DNA of 64,000 bases from Clostridium frigidicarnis. GTDB lineage: Bacteria; Bacillota; Clostridia; Clostridiales; Clostridiaceae. The position numbers and the translations under genes are program-made. The stretch is from NCBI RefSeq assembly GCF_900111985.1, contig NZ_FOKI01000001.1, positions 101,837 to 165,836 of the forward strand, written 5' to 3'. Positions 1 to 7,415 of this stretch are shown here, piece after piece (position 1 is the first letter of the stretch; the number at the start of each line of letters is the position of its first letter). Below the pieces are notes generated by a model, which was given only the letters and a program-made list of their open reading frames with translations, was not told the origin of the DNA and ran no database searches.

Positions 1-1227
1 ATACGGTGCATTATCTGTTTGTTCATGCTCTTTAACTCTATTCACTGGCATAAAGGAATGTTGATGCACAAAATATTTTCTTTCATCATCTTCAAACCAA
101 ACAAACTCAAAACATATGCTTGTTAAATCTCCACCACTGGATAAGTCCATACCAATATTACATTCTTGGCTTCTAAAATCCTCTAAGGTTTTATTTGTAG
201 CACATTTATACCAGCTATCCATGTTCATATATTTTGTTTCAGTAAAAGCAACCCACATATCAAGTTGTTTAGTAAGAAAGTTATTCCAATCTGTACCACC
301 CATTTTTTTAGCTTGTGCATAGTCTGTTTTAATAGTTTCTTGTGCAAATTCATCATATTGTAATGTTGGGTTAGCTTTAAAATAATTATAGCTATCTTCT
401 AGATCATCATCCTTATCTAATTCAGCTATGAATATAAATTGTGTTTCGTTTTTTTCTTTTCCTTCCAACACTTCTTTACAATACCTATAAAGCTTGTGAC
501 AAGGTCCTTCTAAATTAAAACCAGCTGTTGTTATTACATTTAATAATGCTTCTTTTAATTTCTTTTGTCCATCTTTAATCAATGAATACATTTGATTATC
601 TTTATGTGCATGAAATTCATCTACAGAACCATATATTGCCCTAAATCCATCTAGACTTTTGGTATCTCTACCAACTGCACGTATAAGATTATTTGTTAAA
701 TTACATTCTATTTCACTTTTATATTCTTTTACTTCAAATAATTCTTTTAAATCTTCATCACTATCTATGAATTTTACAGCTTCTTTATAAACTATTTTGG
801 CTTGATCTGACTTTGTTGCACCTAATAATATTAATCCATAGTTATAGTTAATAAAATTACCATGATATGTAGTTAAAACACCACTTAATAGAGATTTACC
901 ATTTTGCCGACCCATCTGTATGTAGCTTTGTCTAAATCTCCTATATCCAGTTTCTTTGTCAACCCACCCCATCAAAGAGCCTAATATAAAACATTGAAAT
1001 GAATATAAAACTAAGCTTTTTGCTCCTTCACTTCCTTCTATAAGGGTTAAAGTTTCCGCAAAATCAATAATATGGTGTGCTTTATCAATATCAAATTTAT
1101 ATCTATATGGTGCTAATTTACTTTTTTCTAAATCTTCTAAATGTCTGCAACATGCTAGTTTTATGGATTCTCCAGCAATTATTTTATTATCTAAAACATC
1201 ATAACAATACTGGGTAACTCTATCCAT
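1..1227 (-). CDS. terL: Phage terminase large subunit (partial, runs off the left edge)
   Basis: This is the ATPase/nuclease motor that packages phage DNA into proheads. About 408 N-terminal residues are visible. A Walker A-like motif (MGRQNGKS, residues about 105-112) follows a Q/R-rich stretch, and an acidic VDEFH segment near residue 200 fits the catalytic Asp-Glu pair of the Terminase_1 ATPase. The C-terminal nuclease domain mostly lies beyond base 1. The ATG at 1227 overlaps the stop of the small subunit by 8 bases, so translation is probably coupled. No frame damage is seen. Confidence 0.95.
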   Translation of the reverse strand, partial: MDRVTQYCYDVLDNKIIAGESIKLACCRHLEDLEKSKLAPYRYKFDIDKAHHIIDFAETLTLIEGSEGAKSLVLYSFQCFILGSLMGWVDKETGYRRFRQSYIQMGRQNGKSLLSGVLTTYHGNFINYNYGLILLGATKSDQAKIVYKEAVKFIDSDEDLKELFEVKEYKSEIECNLTNNLIRAVGRDTKSLDGFRAIYGSVDEFHAHKDNQMYSLIKDGQKKLKEALLNVITTAGFNLEGPCHKLYRYCKEVLEGKEKNETQFIFIAELDKDDDLEDSYNYFKANPTLQYDEFAQETIKTDYAQAKKMGGTDWNNFLTKQLDMWVAFTETKYMNMDSWYKCATNKTLEDFRSQECNIGMDLSSGGDLTSICFEFVWFEDDERKYFVHQHSFMPVNRVKEHEQTDNAPY

Positions 1228-1693
1228 TACCTACACCGAATTTTTCAAATTTATTTTTCTTTGAATTATCTTCTTTTTTAGGAACTACAACTTTACTACG
1301 ACTTAAAATATTTAAGCATAATTCATTAGAACTTTTGCTAAGCATTGTATATACCTTAGTTTGTTTTATTAGCACTTCGTCATAATCTGGATCTAATACA
1401 TCTAACTTATTAATCTTCTTGGTTATTTTATTATACTGTTCCTCTAAGGCAACATATCTTGCTAAACTTTCTACATCTAAATTAGTTAATACTTGTGCAC
1501 TTAAAAGTTCAGCAGCCCAATAATTAAATCTGTCTTTCTGTTTTTTAGTTAGGCGTGAAGGTGGCTCAATGTTGTCATTTTTCGCCTTAACTTCCGTTGA
1601 TTTTCTATTTTCAATCTCTAATTTTGTTAAATGTTTTTTGCCATTTGCGATAATTAAATCTACCGGTTGCCTAGGTCTTCCTATCTTCACCAC
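1220..1693 (-). CDS. terS: Phage terminase small subunit, P27 family
   Basis: This 157-residue protein should recognise the packaging site and recruit the large subunit. The N-terminus (GRPRQPVDL, then a basic KKHLTK stretch) and the middle helical region match P27-type small terminases. The C-terminus is Lys-rich. The start is a GTG, one of two consecutive GTG codons behind a GAGG-type ribosome site. It lies directly upstream of, and overlaps, the large subunit gene. The 120 bases before it are a candidate packaging site. Confidence 0.9.
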   Translation of the reverse strand: MVKIGRPRQPVDLIIANGKKHLTKLEIENRKSTEVKAKNDNIEPPSRLTKKQKDRFNYWAAELLSAQVLTNLDVESLARYVALEEQYNKITKKINKLDVLDPDYDEVLIKQTKVYTMLSKSSNELCLNILSRSKVVVPKKEDNSKKNKFEKFGVGNG

Positions 1694-1813
1694 CTCACTT
1701 TCTATTGATAATTCAAATTTATCTCATAAAGGGAGTTTTTGCGAGAGAACACAGGGGCTTCGGTCACAAGCTAATCGCTAATAATTATTAACTACTCCCC
1801 CCACTTAAAATTT
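1694..1813. other. Non-coding gap upstream of terS; candidate cos/packaging site
   Basis: About 120 bases without a gene separate terS from the small membrane protein. A relatively GC-rich core around 1742-1782 (containing ACAGGGGCTTCGGTCAC) stands out against the AT-rich surroundings. HNH-encoding cos phages usually cut just upstream of terS, so this is the natural place to look. No overhang can be defined from sequence alone. Confidence 0.3.
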
Positions 1814-1975
1814 TTAGCAATACTTATGCATGCACGCAAACCACATAACGATACAATATAGTACCAACATCAATAGCACCCAAAATCTATAACCAGCATT
1901 CTCTTTAGAACTAATAAGATTTATAACACAGGATGCTATTGATAATCCCACAGTTATAACTACTATCCACCACAT
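1814..1975 (-). CDS. Small phage membrane protein (53 aa)
   Basis: This is an unrecognised 53-residue protein with two hydrophobic helices (about residues 3-20 and 31-48) joined by a short polar loop containing SSKENAGYR. The ATG at 1975 is chosen because an AGGAGGT ribosome site lies about 7 bases upstream; the frame is open further upstream but has no such site. It sits between the packaging genes and a DUF4236 protein. It could be a moron gene or an accessory membrane protein. No function is claimed. Confidence 0.6.
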   Translation of the reverse strand: MWWIVVITVGLSIASCVINLISSKENAGYRFWVLLMLVLYCIVMWFACMHKYC

Positions 1976-2037
1976 ACTCGCACCTCCTAATTTATGCGCA
2001 TAACAAAAGAGAGTAGCACTCAACCACTCTCTTATCA

Positions 2038-2622
2038 TTACTTTACTATATTAATACTACTATCTTTAATCATTCCCTTATCTCTAGCATCTTCTAGCAC
2101 CCAGTTAACGGTGTTCTTCTTCCAATGCACTAATTGTTTTATGCCCTTATACACAAACAATAGGAGCAGTGGCACGACTACCAACCCAGCAATCGGAAAT
2201 ATCATAGCAATTGGGAAGCCTACGATCAATAGTAATGCCAACCATATACCTATTCTTCCCCTTTTCTTTTCTTTCCTAGTTAATGAATATCCTTCTAATC
2301 CATAATCACTTAGCCACTTATCTCTCTTAGCATTCCAGTATTGATTATTACAATCACACAATGTTAAGAAAGTACTGTTATCTATTGCTTCCCTTTGTCT
2401 TATTTGTTCTTCTATATCTATTCTATTTTTATCTTTATTTTTCCAACTTTTTTGTTCAGTATAATAAACTCCTTTAGCACCTATAGTCTTTCGAGTGCCT
2501 TGTTTATTCATGCTAACCCTAGAGCCTTTAATGCCTGTAGAAATACCTATGCCACCTTTTCTGCTTAAGTTTATTCTTGTATTTTTTCCTATCCTTATAC
2601 TCTTTCTAAAATTTAAGCCCAT
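2038..2622 (-). CDS. DUF4236 domain membrane protein
   Basis: The N-terminus (GLNFRKSIRIGKNTRINLS, then a glycine-rich GGIGISTGIKG stretch) is the DUF4236 signature, a short beta-rich domain of unknown function found in phage and bacterial proteins. Two hydrophobic segments near residues 128-160 suggest a membrane hairpin, with a soluble tail after it. The ATG at 2622 is preferred over an upstream GTG because the AAGGGTGG ribosome site precedes it at normal spacing. It probably belongs to the leftward phage operon. Confidence 0.75.
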   Translation of the reverse strand: MGLNFRKSIRIGKNTRINLSRKGGIGISTGIKGSRVSMNKQGTRKTIGAKGVYYTEQKSWKNKDKNRIDIEEQIRQREAIDNSTFLTLCDCNNQYWNAKRDKWLSDYGLEGYSLTRKEKKRGRIGIWLALLLIVGFPIAMIFPIAGLVVVPLLLLFVYKGIKQLVHWKKNTVNWVLEDARDKGMIKDSSINIVK

Positions 2623-2659
2623 ATTCACAACCACCCTTTACAAATATGTTTATGTAAAA

Positions 2660-3097
2660 TTAAATTTCATAATCCTCAATATATCTTTCAATTATTTTAA
2701 ATAAGTAATCTTGCATATTAATTTTTGCTTGACCACCTTTTCTATACTCTTTATGTATTTCCTTATGACTTCCATCTGTCAACCAAATTAAATTATCTAT
2801 ATCGTAGATTTTACTTTCATCTTCATTTATTTCTATTACGTGATGACTTAATTCTCCTTGTTTAATAATACCATATTTGTAAAGTTTGTAAATGTCCATG
2901 CCATTAAATTTATTACTACATAATATGCTTAATTGCTTCCATCTTTTAGAGCCGTATGTATTTTTATTTTTTCTTAAGTTTTCATCATAAAATTTATTTC
3001 TTTCGCTCTTATTCCTTTCAGATATTTGTTTACACTTATCACAATATTTTATTCCCAGTGGTATTATTTTTCCACATCTGCATTGCTTCATTAACAT
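2660..3097 (-). CDS. HNH endonuclease (phage packaging-associated)
   Basis: The N-terminus has a zinc-binding pattern (CRCGK...CDKCKQ, residues about 6-23). The C-terminal half has the HNH fold signature: LSHHVIEI, then NLIWLTDGSH, then an HKEYR-type end. HNH proteins encoded beside terminase are needed for cos cleavage in HK97-like phages, and the same role is inferred here. It lies two genes upstream of terS. No strong ribosome site is visible, so coupling with the preceding gene (stop at 3103) is likely. Confidence 0.88.
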   Translation of the reverse strand: MLMKQCRCGKIIPLGIKYCDKCKQISERNKSERNKFYDENLRKNKNTYGSKRWKQLSILCSNKFNGMDIYKLYKYGIIKQGELSHHVIEINEDESKIYDIDNLIWLTDGSHKEIHKEYRKGGQAKINMQDYLFKIIERYIEDYEI

Positions 3098-3102
3098 ATT
3101 AT

Positions 3103-3420
3103 CTAAATTATTTGCTTAATTTCTTTTGTTTTAAAATCTTCGAATTCTATTTCGAAACAACTTCCATTAATTTCTTTTATTCCTACTTTAACTAAAGTAG
3201 TTATACCTACATTATTCCTAACTATAATTTCAAATTCTTCATCACCTAAAATTCGTTCTACCCTTTTACAATCATCATGTATACCAATGTGAAAGTGTCC
3301 ATATCCTTTTTTTATTTCACTTAAAAATCGTTCATCAGGAATTACATATGCTTTTACATTCTGTACATCAACAATAGTTCTACCATTTAATATTATTCTT
3401 CCACTATTCACTTTGAGCAC
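3103..3420 (-). CDS. Hypothetical phage protein (105 aa)
   Basis: No family is recognised. The 105-residue protein is predicted to be soluble and beta-rich, with an acidic C-terminal half. Its start overlaps the end of the upstream 65-aa gene by about 17 bases and its stop is 6 bases before the HNH gene, so it is embedded in the operon. Reading frame and codon use match its neighbours, which supports a real gene, but no role can be given. Confidence 0.7.
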   Translation of the reverse strand: MLKVNSGRIILNGRTIVDVQNVKAYVIPDERFLSEIKKGYGHFHIGIHDDCKRVERILGDEEFEIIVRNNVGITTLVKVGIKEINGSCFEIEFEDFKTKEIKQII

Positions 3421-3601
3421 CTTCTTTTTTAATTTCTTCTAATGTTTTTGATAGTGCTTCTATAATACGATTATTTGGGATAAAACTTTCATCATTTTCC
3501 TTTAAAGCTTTTAATATATCTTTTTTATATGCTTCTTTCAACTCTCTTATAGATATTTCAGCTAATATTTTTAAACACATCTCTTTCATTTCATTAATCA
3601 T
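3404..3601 (-). CDS. Hypothetical phage protein (65 aa, helical)
   Basis: This small, highly charged and helical protein has no recognised domain. The ATG at 3601 is preferred over one at 3613 because the AGGAG ribosome site touches the earlier ATG. It overlaps the next gene by about 17 bases. It may be a small regulator or a structural accessory; nothing in the sequence decides. Confidence 0.6.
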   Translation of the reverse strand: MINEMKEMCLKILAEISIRELKEAYKKDILKALKENDESFIPNNRIIEALSKTLEEIKKEGAQSE

Positions 3602-3616
3602 TGCTTTACACATCTC

Positions 3617-3742
3617 CTATCTTTTCTCTCTATTTAATTTAATTTTTCTTTTACCCGCTTTTTTATCGGCTCTTTTATTTAAATATCTTTGTTTTGATTC
3701 TGATTCTTTTAAGTACTTATCAATCATCTTTTCAAAGTTCAT
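3617..3742 (-). CDS. Small basic phage protein (41 aa)
   Basis: This is a 41-residue reading frame starting MNFEKMIDKYL and ending in a strongly basic tail rich in Lys and Arg. A good AGGAGAA ribosome site lies 5 bases before the ATG. The net positive charge suggests nucleic-acid contact, but that is inference only. It fits tightly between its neighbours in the leftward operon. Confidence 0.55.
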   Translation of the reverse strand: MNFEKMIDKYLKESESKQRYLNKRADKKAGKRKIKLNREKR

Positions 3743-3750
3743 ATTTTCTC

Positions 3751-4092
3751 CTATCTTATCTCCATACACTTGAAATCACCGTAAGTAAAATTAACTTTGT
3801 AACCAAGTTCACATAGTTTGATATCTTCCTCTTTAAACTTAACCCTATTTATTAAAGTAAGTTCATTATCTTTTTTAAAGACAATTTGCCCATAAATACA
3901 TCTTGGATTTCCTTTAATCTCATTGTATTGTTCATTACTCAATATAAGATTTCCAGTTAAATCAGAACCCAAATATAAATTAGAATCATCATACTTTGGT
4001 GTCATTTTTACTTGAAGCTCTTTTATTCCTATTCTATAAGCCGTATTACCTTTTGCATGTCCACTTATACATATTAACAATGCTTTTTCCAT
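3751..4092 (-). CDS. Hypothetical phage protein (113 aa)
   Basis: No family is recognised. The ATG at 4092 (MEKALLICISGHAKG) is chosen because a GGGAGGG ribosome site lies just upstream; the open frame continues through the terminator hairpin at 4111-4144 but is not expected to be translated there. The protein looks soluble and beta-rich. The upstream hairpin makes this a likely first gene of a transcription unit that includes the HNH and terminase genes. Confidence 0.65.
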   Translation of the reverse strand: MEKALLICISGHAKGNTAYRIGIKELQVKMTPKYDDSNLYLGSDLTGNLILSNEQYNEIKGNPRCIYGQIVFKKDNELTLINRVKFKEEDIKLCELGYKVNFTYGDFKCMEIR

Positions 4093-4110
4093 TATATATT
4101 CCCTCCCAAA

Positions 4111-4144
4111 TAAAAAGAGAGCAGAAATATATTTCCTGCTCTCT
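4111..4144 (-). terminator. Rho-independent terminator, leftward
   Basis: An 8-bp stem (GAGAGCAG / CTGCTCTC) with a loop of about 11 bases is followed on the minus strand by a T-rich run. It sits between the 72-aa gene upstream and the 113-aa gene downstream, so it separates early from late transcription units. Confidence 0.75.
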
Positions 4145-4188
4145 TCATTACTCCATAATACTATTATATTACTTTTAATCTTAATTTT

Positions 4189-4217
4189 TATGCAAATATT
4201 ATGCAAATATTATGCAC
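4189..4217. repeat. Tandem TTGCATAA-type repeats, cluster 1 (three copies)
   Basis: On the minus strand GCATAATATTT recurs three times (the first unit reads GTGCATAA). A second cluster of two TTGCATAA units lies at 5369-5392, so the two clusters flank the short tyrosine recombinase gene and one small gene. They could be protein-binding sites. No known element is recognised. Confidence 0.5.
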
Positions 4218-4256
4218 GTTTTCAAACTAACCATATTATTCATACTTAACTTCCTA

Positions 4257-4475
4257 TTATTTTAAACATATTGCTAAGCTCTCGTCTTCATTAACATATA
4301 TATGTTCTACTTCACATTCTCCATACTTTTCATTAGCACCTATTTCTTCTTCGTCTATCCCAACTAGAACACAATACCCACCTGTTTTCATTGCTACCAA
4401 CATTATAGTTTCATTGCCTTTATAAAGATATATACACCCTTCACTACATATCTTTAATAATTCTTTAAGTTCCAT
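4257..4475 (-). CDS. Hypothetical phage protein (72 aa)
   Basis: This small acidic soluble protein has no recognised domain. An AGGAGGT ribosome site precedes the ATG at 4475. It is followed by the TTGCATAA repeats and the terminator at 4111-4144. It is separated from the recombinase to its right by the TGTTAA-motif cluster. Confidence 0.65.
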   Translation of the reverse strand: MELKELLKICSEGCIYLYKGNETIMLVAMKTGGYCVLVGIDEEEIGANEKYGECEVEHIYVNEDESLAICLK

Positions 4476-4583
4476 AATATACCTCCTAAATTATAGTTGT
4501 ATTATACCATCATATTTAAACATAATTCATATTTATGAAAATAACCATGTTACTCATAATTCTACTTCTTCTTTTCCTATCAC

Positions 4584-4706
4584 TTAACATATTTTATATT
4601 TTGTTAACCCTTTCAAATCACCCTTAAGCCTTGTGTTAATATTGCTTTAGGTCATATTTATTTTAATTGGTTAACATAGCCTCATTGTGTTAACTACCAT
4701 GTTAAA
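4584..4706. repeat. Cluster of TGTTAA(C) motifs
   Basis: Six copies of TTAACA/TGTTAA, three of them with a full GTTAAC, occur within about 120 bases, close to 4584, 4602, 4635, 4669, 4687 and 4699. They lie immediately downstream of the short tyrosine recombinase gene. They may be recombinase or regulator binding sites; AT-richness makes some copies expected by chance. Confidence 0.35.
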
Positions 4707-4716
4707 TAAAAAAGGT

Positions 4717-5259
4717 TTATATCTTAAACTCTCTTCTTGCCTTATTCATAGTATCTTGTGTACTACCAATATATCTTAATGTTATGGATTCTTTAGAATG
4801 ATTAAACATGTTCATTAGGGTTGCTATATCTCCTGTCTTTTTGTAATAGTGATATCCGAATGTCTTTCTTAAGGTATGAGTTCCTAAATTAGGCACTTTG
4901 AACCTTTCTCCTATTTCTTTCATTATCTTCCATGCCCTTACTCGACTAATAGGTTTATTGATATCGCTCTTTCTAAACAAATAATCTTCTTGATTCATAT
5001 ATTTACAATACTCTTTATAAGCTTCTTTTAATTCTGGATTAATCTCTATTATGTTTCTTTTACCTGTCTTCTTTTCTTTAATGTCTATATACTTCTTGCC
5101 TTTTACATCTTTAACTTTGAGTTTTAAAACATCTGAAATTCTTAGTCCTGCATAAGTACCAGTCATTATAAGTACATAGTTCCTTGGATTTTCTTTTTTT
5201 AAAGTAGCTTGTATATCATGAAATATATCTGGATCACGAATAGGTTCAACAAAATTCAA
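4717..5259 (-). CDS. Short tyrosine recombinase (catalytic domain only)
   Basis: This 180-residue protein keeps the full catalytic set of tyrosine recombinases: Arg40 (GLRISD), the HxxR box (H128, R131 in HTLRKTF), H154 and the nucleophile Y163 (LRYIG). It lacks the N-terminal core-binding domain of full-length integrases, which run to about 300-380 residues. Stand-alone catalytic-domain recombinases are common in clostridial phages that use another integrase, and may resolve dimers or act in replication. It is probably not the prophage integrase, because a serine integrase sits at the attachment boundary. Confidence 0.85.
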   Translation of the reverse strand: MNFVEPIRDPDIFHDIQATLKKENPRNYVLIMTGTYAGLRISDVLKLKVKDVKGKKYIDIKEKKTGKRNIIEINPELKEAYKEYCKYMNQEDYLFRKSDINKPISRVRAWKIMKEIGERFKVPNLGTHTLRKTFGYHYYKKTGDIATLMNMFNHSKESITLRYIGSTQDTMNKARREFKI

Positions 5260-5274
5260 TAATAATCCCTCCTT

Positions 5275-5323
5275 ATAAAAAATTAAGGGTAGGTCTTATA
5301 ATAGTTCTACTAAAGCCTACCCT
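5275..5323 (-). terminator. Rho-independent terminator, leftward
   Basis: An 8-bp GC-containing stem (AGGGTAGG / CCTACCCT) with a loop of about 22 bases is followed on the minus strand by a TTTTTT run. It lies between the broken XerC-like gene and the short recombinase and would end transcription from the former. Confidence 0.65.
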
Positions 5324-5368
5324 GTACTGACTGTACAATTTAATTATAATCTTTATAAGTGATATTAT

Positions 5369-5392
5369 TATGCAACTTTTATGCAACTTTTT
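5369..5392. repeat. Tandem TTGCATAA-type repeats, cluster 2 (two copies)
   Basis: Two direct copies of AGTTGCATAA on the minus strand lie at the 3' end of the broken XerC-like recombinase. They share the TTGCATAA core with the triple cluster at 4189-4217 on the other side of the short recombinase gene. Confidence 0.5.
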
Positions 5393-6325
5393 AAGATACC
5401 CTTCTATATTCATGGAGTATATTTTCTTCATTTAATGAAGCATAAATCTGAGTTGTTGCTGGATTGTCATGCCCCATTATATGTTGTAGCACTGACAACG
5501 ACATACCTGAGTTAAGTTTATGAGTTGCAAATGTATGCCTCATTAAATGTGGAAAAATTGACTTTTCAGAATTAGTTCTATTTGATATATTCTTAAGTTC
5601 TCTTTGAATGCTTCTTGCTCCTAATCTACTATTAGGTTTTTTAGATGTTACAAACAAAGCTTCGTTGTTATCATTTCTACTTTCTAAATATGACTTCAAT
5701 AATAATTTCGTCCTGGTATTAAAATATACTTTTCGTTGCTTGTCTCCCTTTCCTATTACATATAAACTTTTTTCACTCCAATTTATATCTTTTATATTGG
5801 CATTTACTACTTCACTTAATCTACATCCAGTACTTACGAGAAACTCCACTATAGTTTTTTCTCTTAAAGTTTTACATGCATTTTTAAATATTTCTAATTC
5901 TTCTTCTGTCAAAGCATTTCTAAGTCGCTTAGGTTGTTTTGTTTGTTTTAACTTTAGAGCAGGGTTTTTAGGTATATATTCTTCACCAACTAACCATGAA
6001 AAAAATGATTTCAATATGGATATTTCTGTATTGTTGCTATTGGTTTTCTCAAATAACTTGCAAATATAGTTAAATTATTTCTATAGTTTTTTAATGTTTT
6101 TTCGCTTAGTCCATCTAACTTTTTAGAAGCTAAATATATATTTAATTTTTCTTCAATGTCACTAGTTATTAAGCCTGTTTCCTGTGGATTTATATCATAC
6201 TTGTATAGGACTTCCTCAATAATTTCCCTTATTTTCAATTGATCCTTATACTCAGGAAATTCAATTGTTAATCTTCCTACCATTTTTATAACAACTTCAT
6301 CTTTACATGTTACATTAGAATACAT
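5391..6325 (-). pseudogene. XerC-like tyrosine recombinase, frameshifted
   Basis: Two frames make up one family member. Bases 6325-6011 encode the N-terminal SAM-like core-binding domain, ending in SYLRKPIATI and an early stop. Bases 6014-5391 encode the linker (ILKSFFSWLVGEEYIPKNP) and a complete catalytic domain (TGCRLSEV, HLMRHTFATH, GHDNPATTQIYASL). In the second frame the reading continues upstream as NSNNTEISILKSF, the usual linker, so the break is a frameshift. The segment that normally joins SYLRKPIA to this linker is longer in relatives, so a short deletion probably caused it. The catalytic half could still be made from an internal start. Confidence 0.8.
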
Positions 6326-6354
6326 ACCTTTATCCCCCTATTCTTCTATAGTTA

Positions 6355-6879
6355 TTATTTGCGTACGCCCAAATCTTCCCAGTTTGCTATTATTCCTAGA
6401 ATATTGGATTTTCTTTTATTAATGACACTTTGATCCAAATTAAGTTCTCTACCTATACTAGTTTCTGTTCTCTTATCCTTGTATAACATTTTAAGCAATT
6501 TTTTAATATCTTCTTCTAAATAAACTATATTGTATTCTAAAATGGAATTATCCATTTCTATATTTAAAATAATATCTTCTATTTCCTCAATATGATCTTT
6601 AAGTGTATTTATTCTTTTCTCCTTTCTCTCCTCAATTCTAATCAATTCTGTTTCTGCATAAGATGTGTTACTACTAGAGGTTTGAACTTTTTCATCCCAA
6701 GAAGGGCTCTTATACCCAACGTAATCCATTTTTTCGCTTTGTATTTGTTGTATTTGCTTTTTTATATATTCAATTTTGTGTTTTAAGCTTTTTATCTTTT
6801 TTTCCTTATCATAAAAATTATATAATTTTTGTTCTATCCCTTCTTGTCTTTCCTTAGAAATAATATACTTTTTACCCAT
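6355..6879 (-). CDS. Sigma-70 region 4-like phage transcription regulator
   Basis: This 174-residue protein has a long coiled-coil N-terminal part and a C-terminal helix-turn-helix (KRTETSIGRELNLDQSVINKRKSNIL). It resembles the ArpU/RinA/sigma-like late-gene activators found just before packaging genes in Firmicute phages. The ATG at 6879 follows an AGGAGGAGG ribosome site; the frame extends 8 codons further without one. It is inferred to switch on late genes to its left. The exact family is uncertain. Confidence 0.7.
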   Translation of the reverse strand: MGKKYIISKERQEGIEQKLYNFYDKEKKIKSLKHKIEYIKKQIQQIQSEKMDYVGYKSPSWDEKVQTSSSNTSYAETELIRIEERKEKRINTLKDHIEEIEDIILNIEMDNSILEYNIVYLEEDIKKLLKMLYKDKRTETSIGRELNLDQSVINKRKSNILGIIANWEDLGVRK

Positions 6880-6896
6880 ATAATCAAAACCTCCTC

Positions 6897-7127
6897 CTAG
6901 CATAGTTTAAATTGGTAATATTCTTCTCCGTTTATATCTTTCATTTTTTCAGTTGGTAAACTTCTATTTATATATTCCTCTTTTGTGATCTGGTCTACCT
7001 TATATCTAAAATCCCAATCTACCAATCGCCTTAAGTCTGTATTAATAGCATTCTCATGAGATATAGTTACCTTTCTAAACCATATTTTTTCTTTATCCAT
7101 AACTCTAAAATAAACATCAGTTTTCAT
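6897..7127 (-). CDS. Hypothetical phage protein (76 aa)
   Basis: No domain is recognised. The protein begins MKTDVYFRVMD and looks like a small mixed alpha/beta soluble protein. The ATG at 7127 is chosen because an AAGGTGATA ribosome site lies just before it. It ends about 18 bases before the regulator to its left and is probably co-transcribed with it. Confidence 0.6.
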   Translation of the reverse strand: MKTDVYFRVMDKEKIWFRKVTISHENAINTDLRRLVDWDFRYKVDQITKEEYINRSLPTEKMKDINGEEYYQFKLC

Positions 7128-7220
7128 ACTATCACCTTGCAATTGATTCCCAAGTGATAATATAGAGTTATAACAATATCCTCACTTGGAACTATTTTAT
7201 ATGATTTCCTAAATAATATC

Positions 7221-7370
7221 TTATTTATTCTTAATCCTAGTAAATACTATTAGCATCCCATATATTGCTCCAGCAATCCCCTGAAATTCTAATGGGATAT
7301 CTCTAAAAAATAAAACTGCTAACAATACTAATAAGCTAAACGCTAAATCTTTAATTGTGTTTTCTGTCAT
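7221..7370 (-). CDS. Small phage membrane protein (49 aa)
   Basis: The 49-residue frame runs from an ATG at 7370, with an AGGTGA ribosome site, to a TAA at 7221. It has two hydrophobic stretches (about residues 9-22 and 30-44) split by RDIPLEFQG. It is typical of the very small membrane proteins in phage early operons. No function is proposed. Confidence 0.55.
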   Translation of the reverse strand: MTENTIKDLAFSLLVLLAVLFFRDIPLEFQGIAGAIYGMLIVFTRIKNK

Positions 7371-7415
7371 TTATTCACCTACTTCCTCCACAACATATTT
7401 GCATTGCGACATTTA

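Noticed and set aside
116..322. Rightward open frame inside the terminase region
   Set aside because: It is antisense to the terminase large subunit, which has clear motifs and continuous coding on the other strand.
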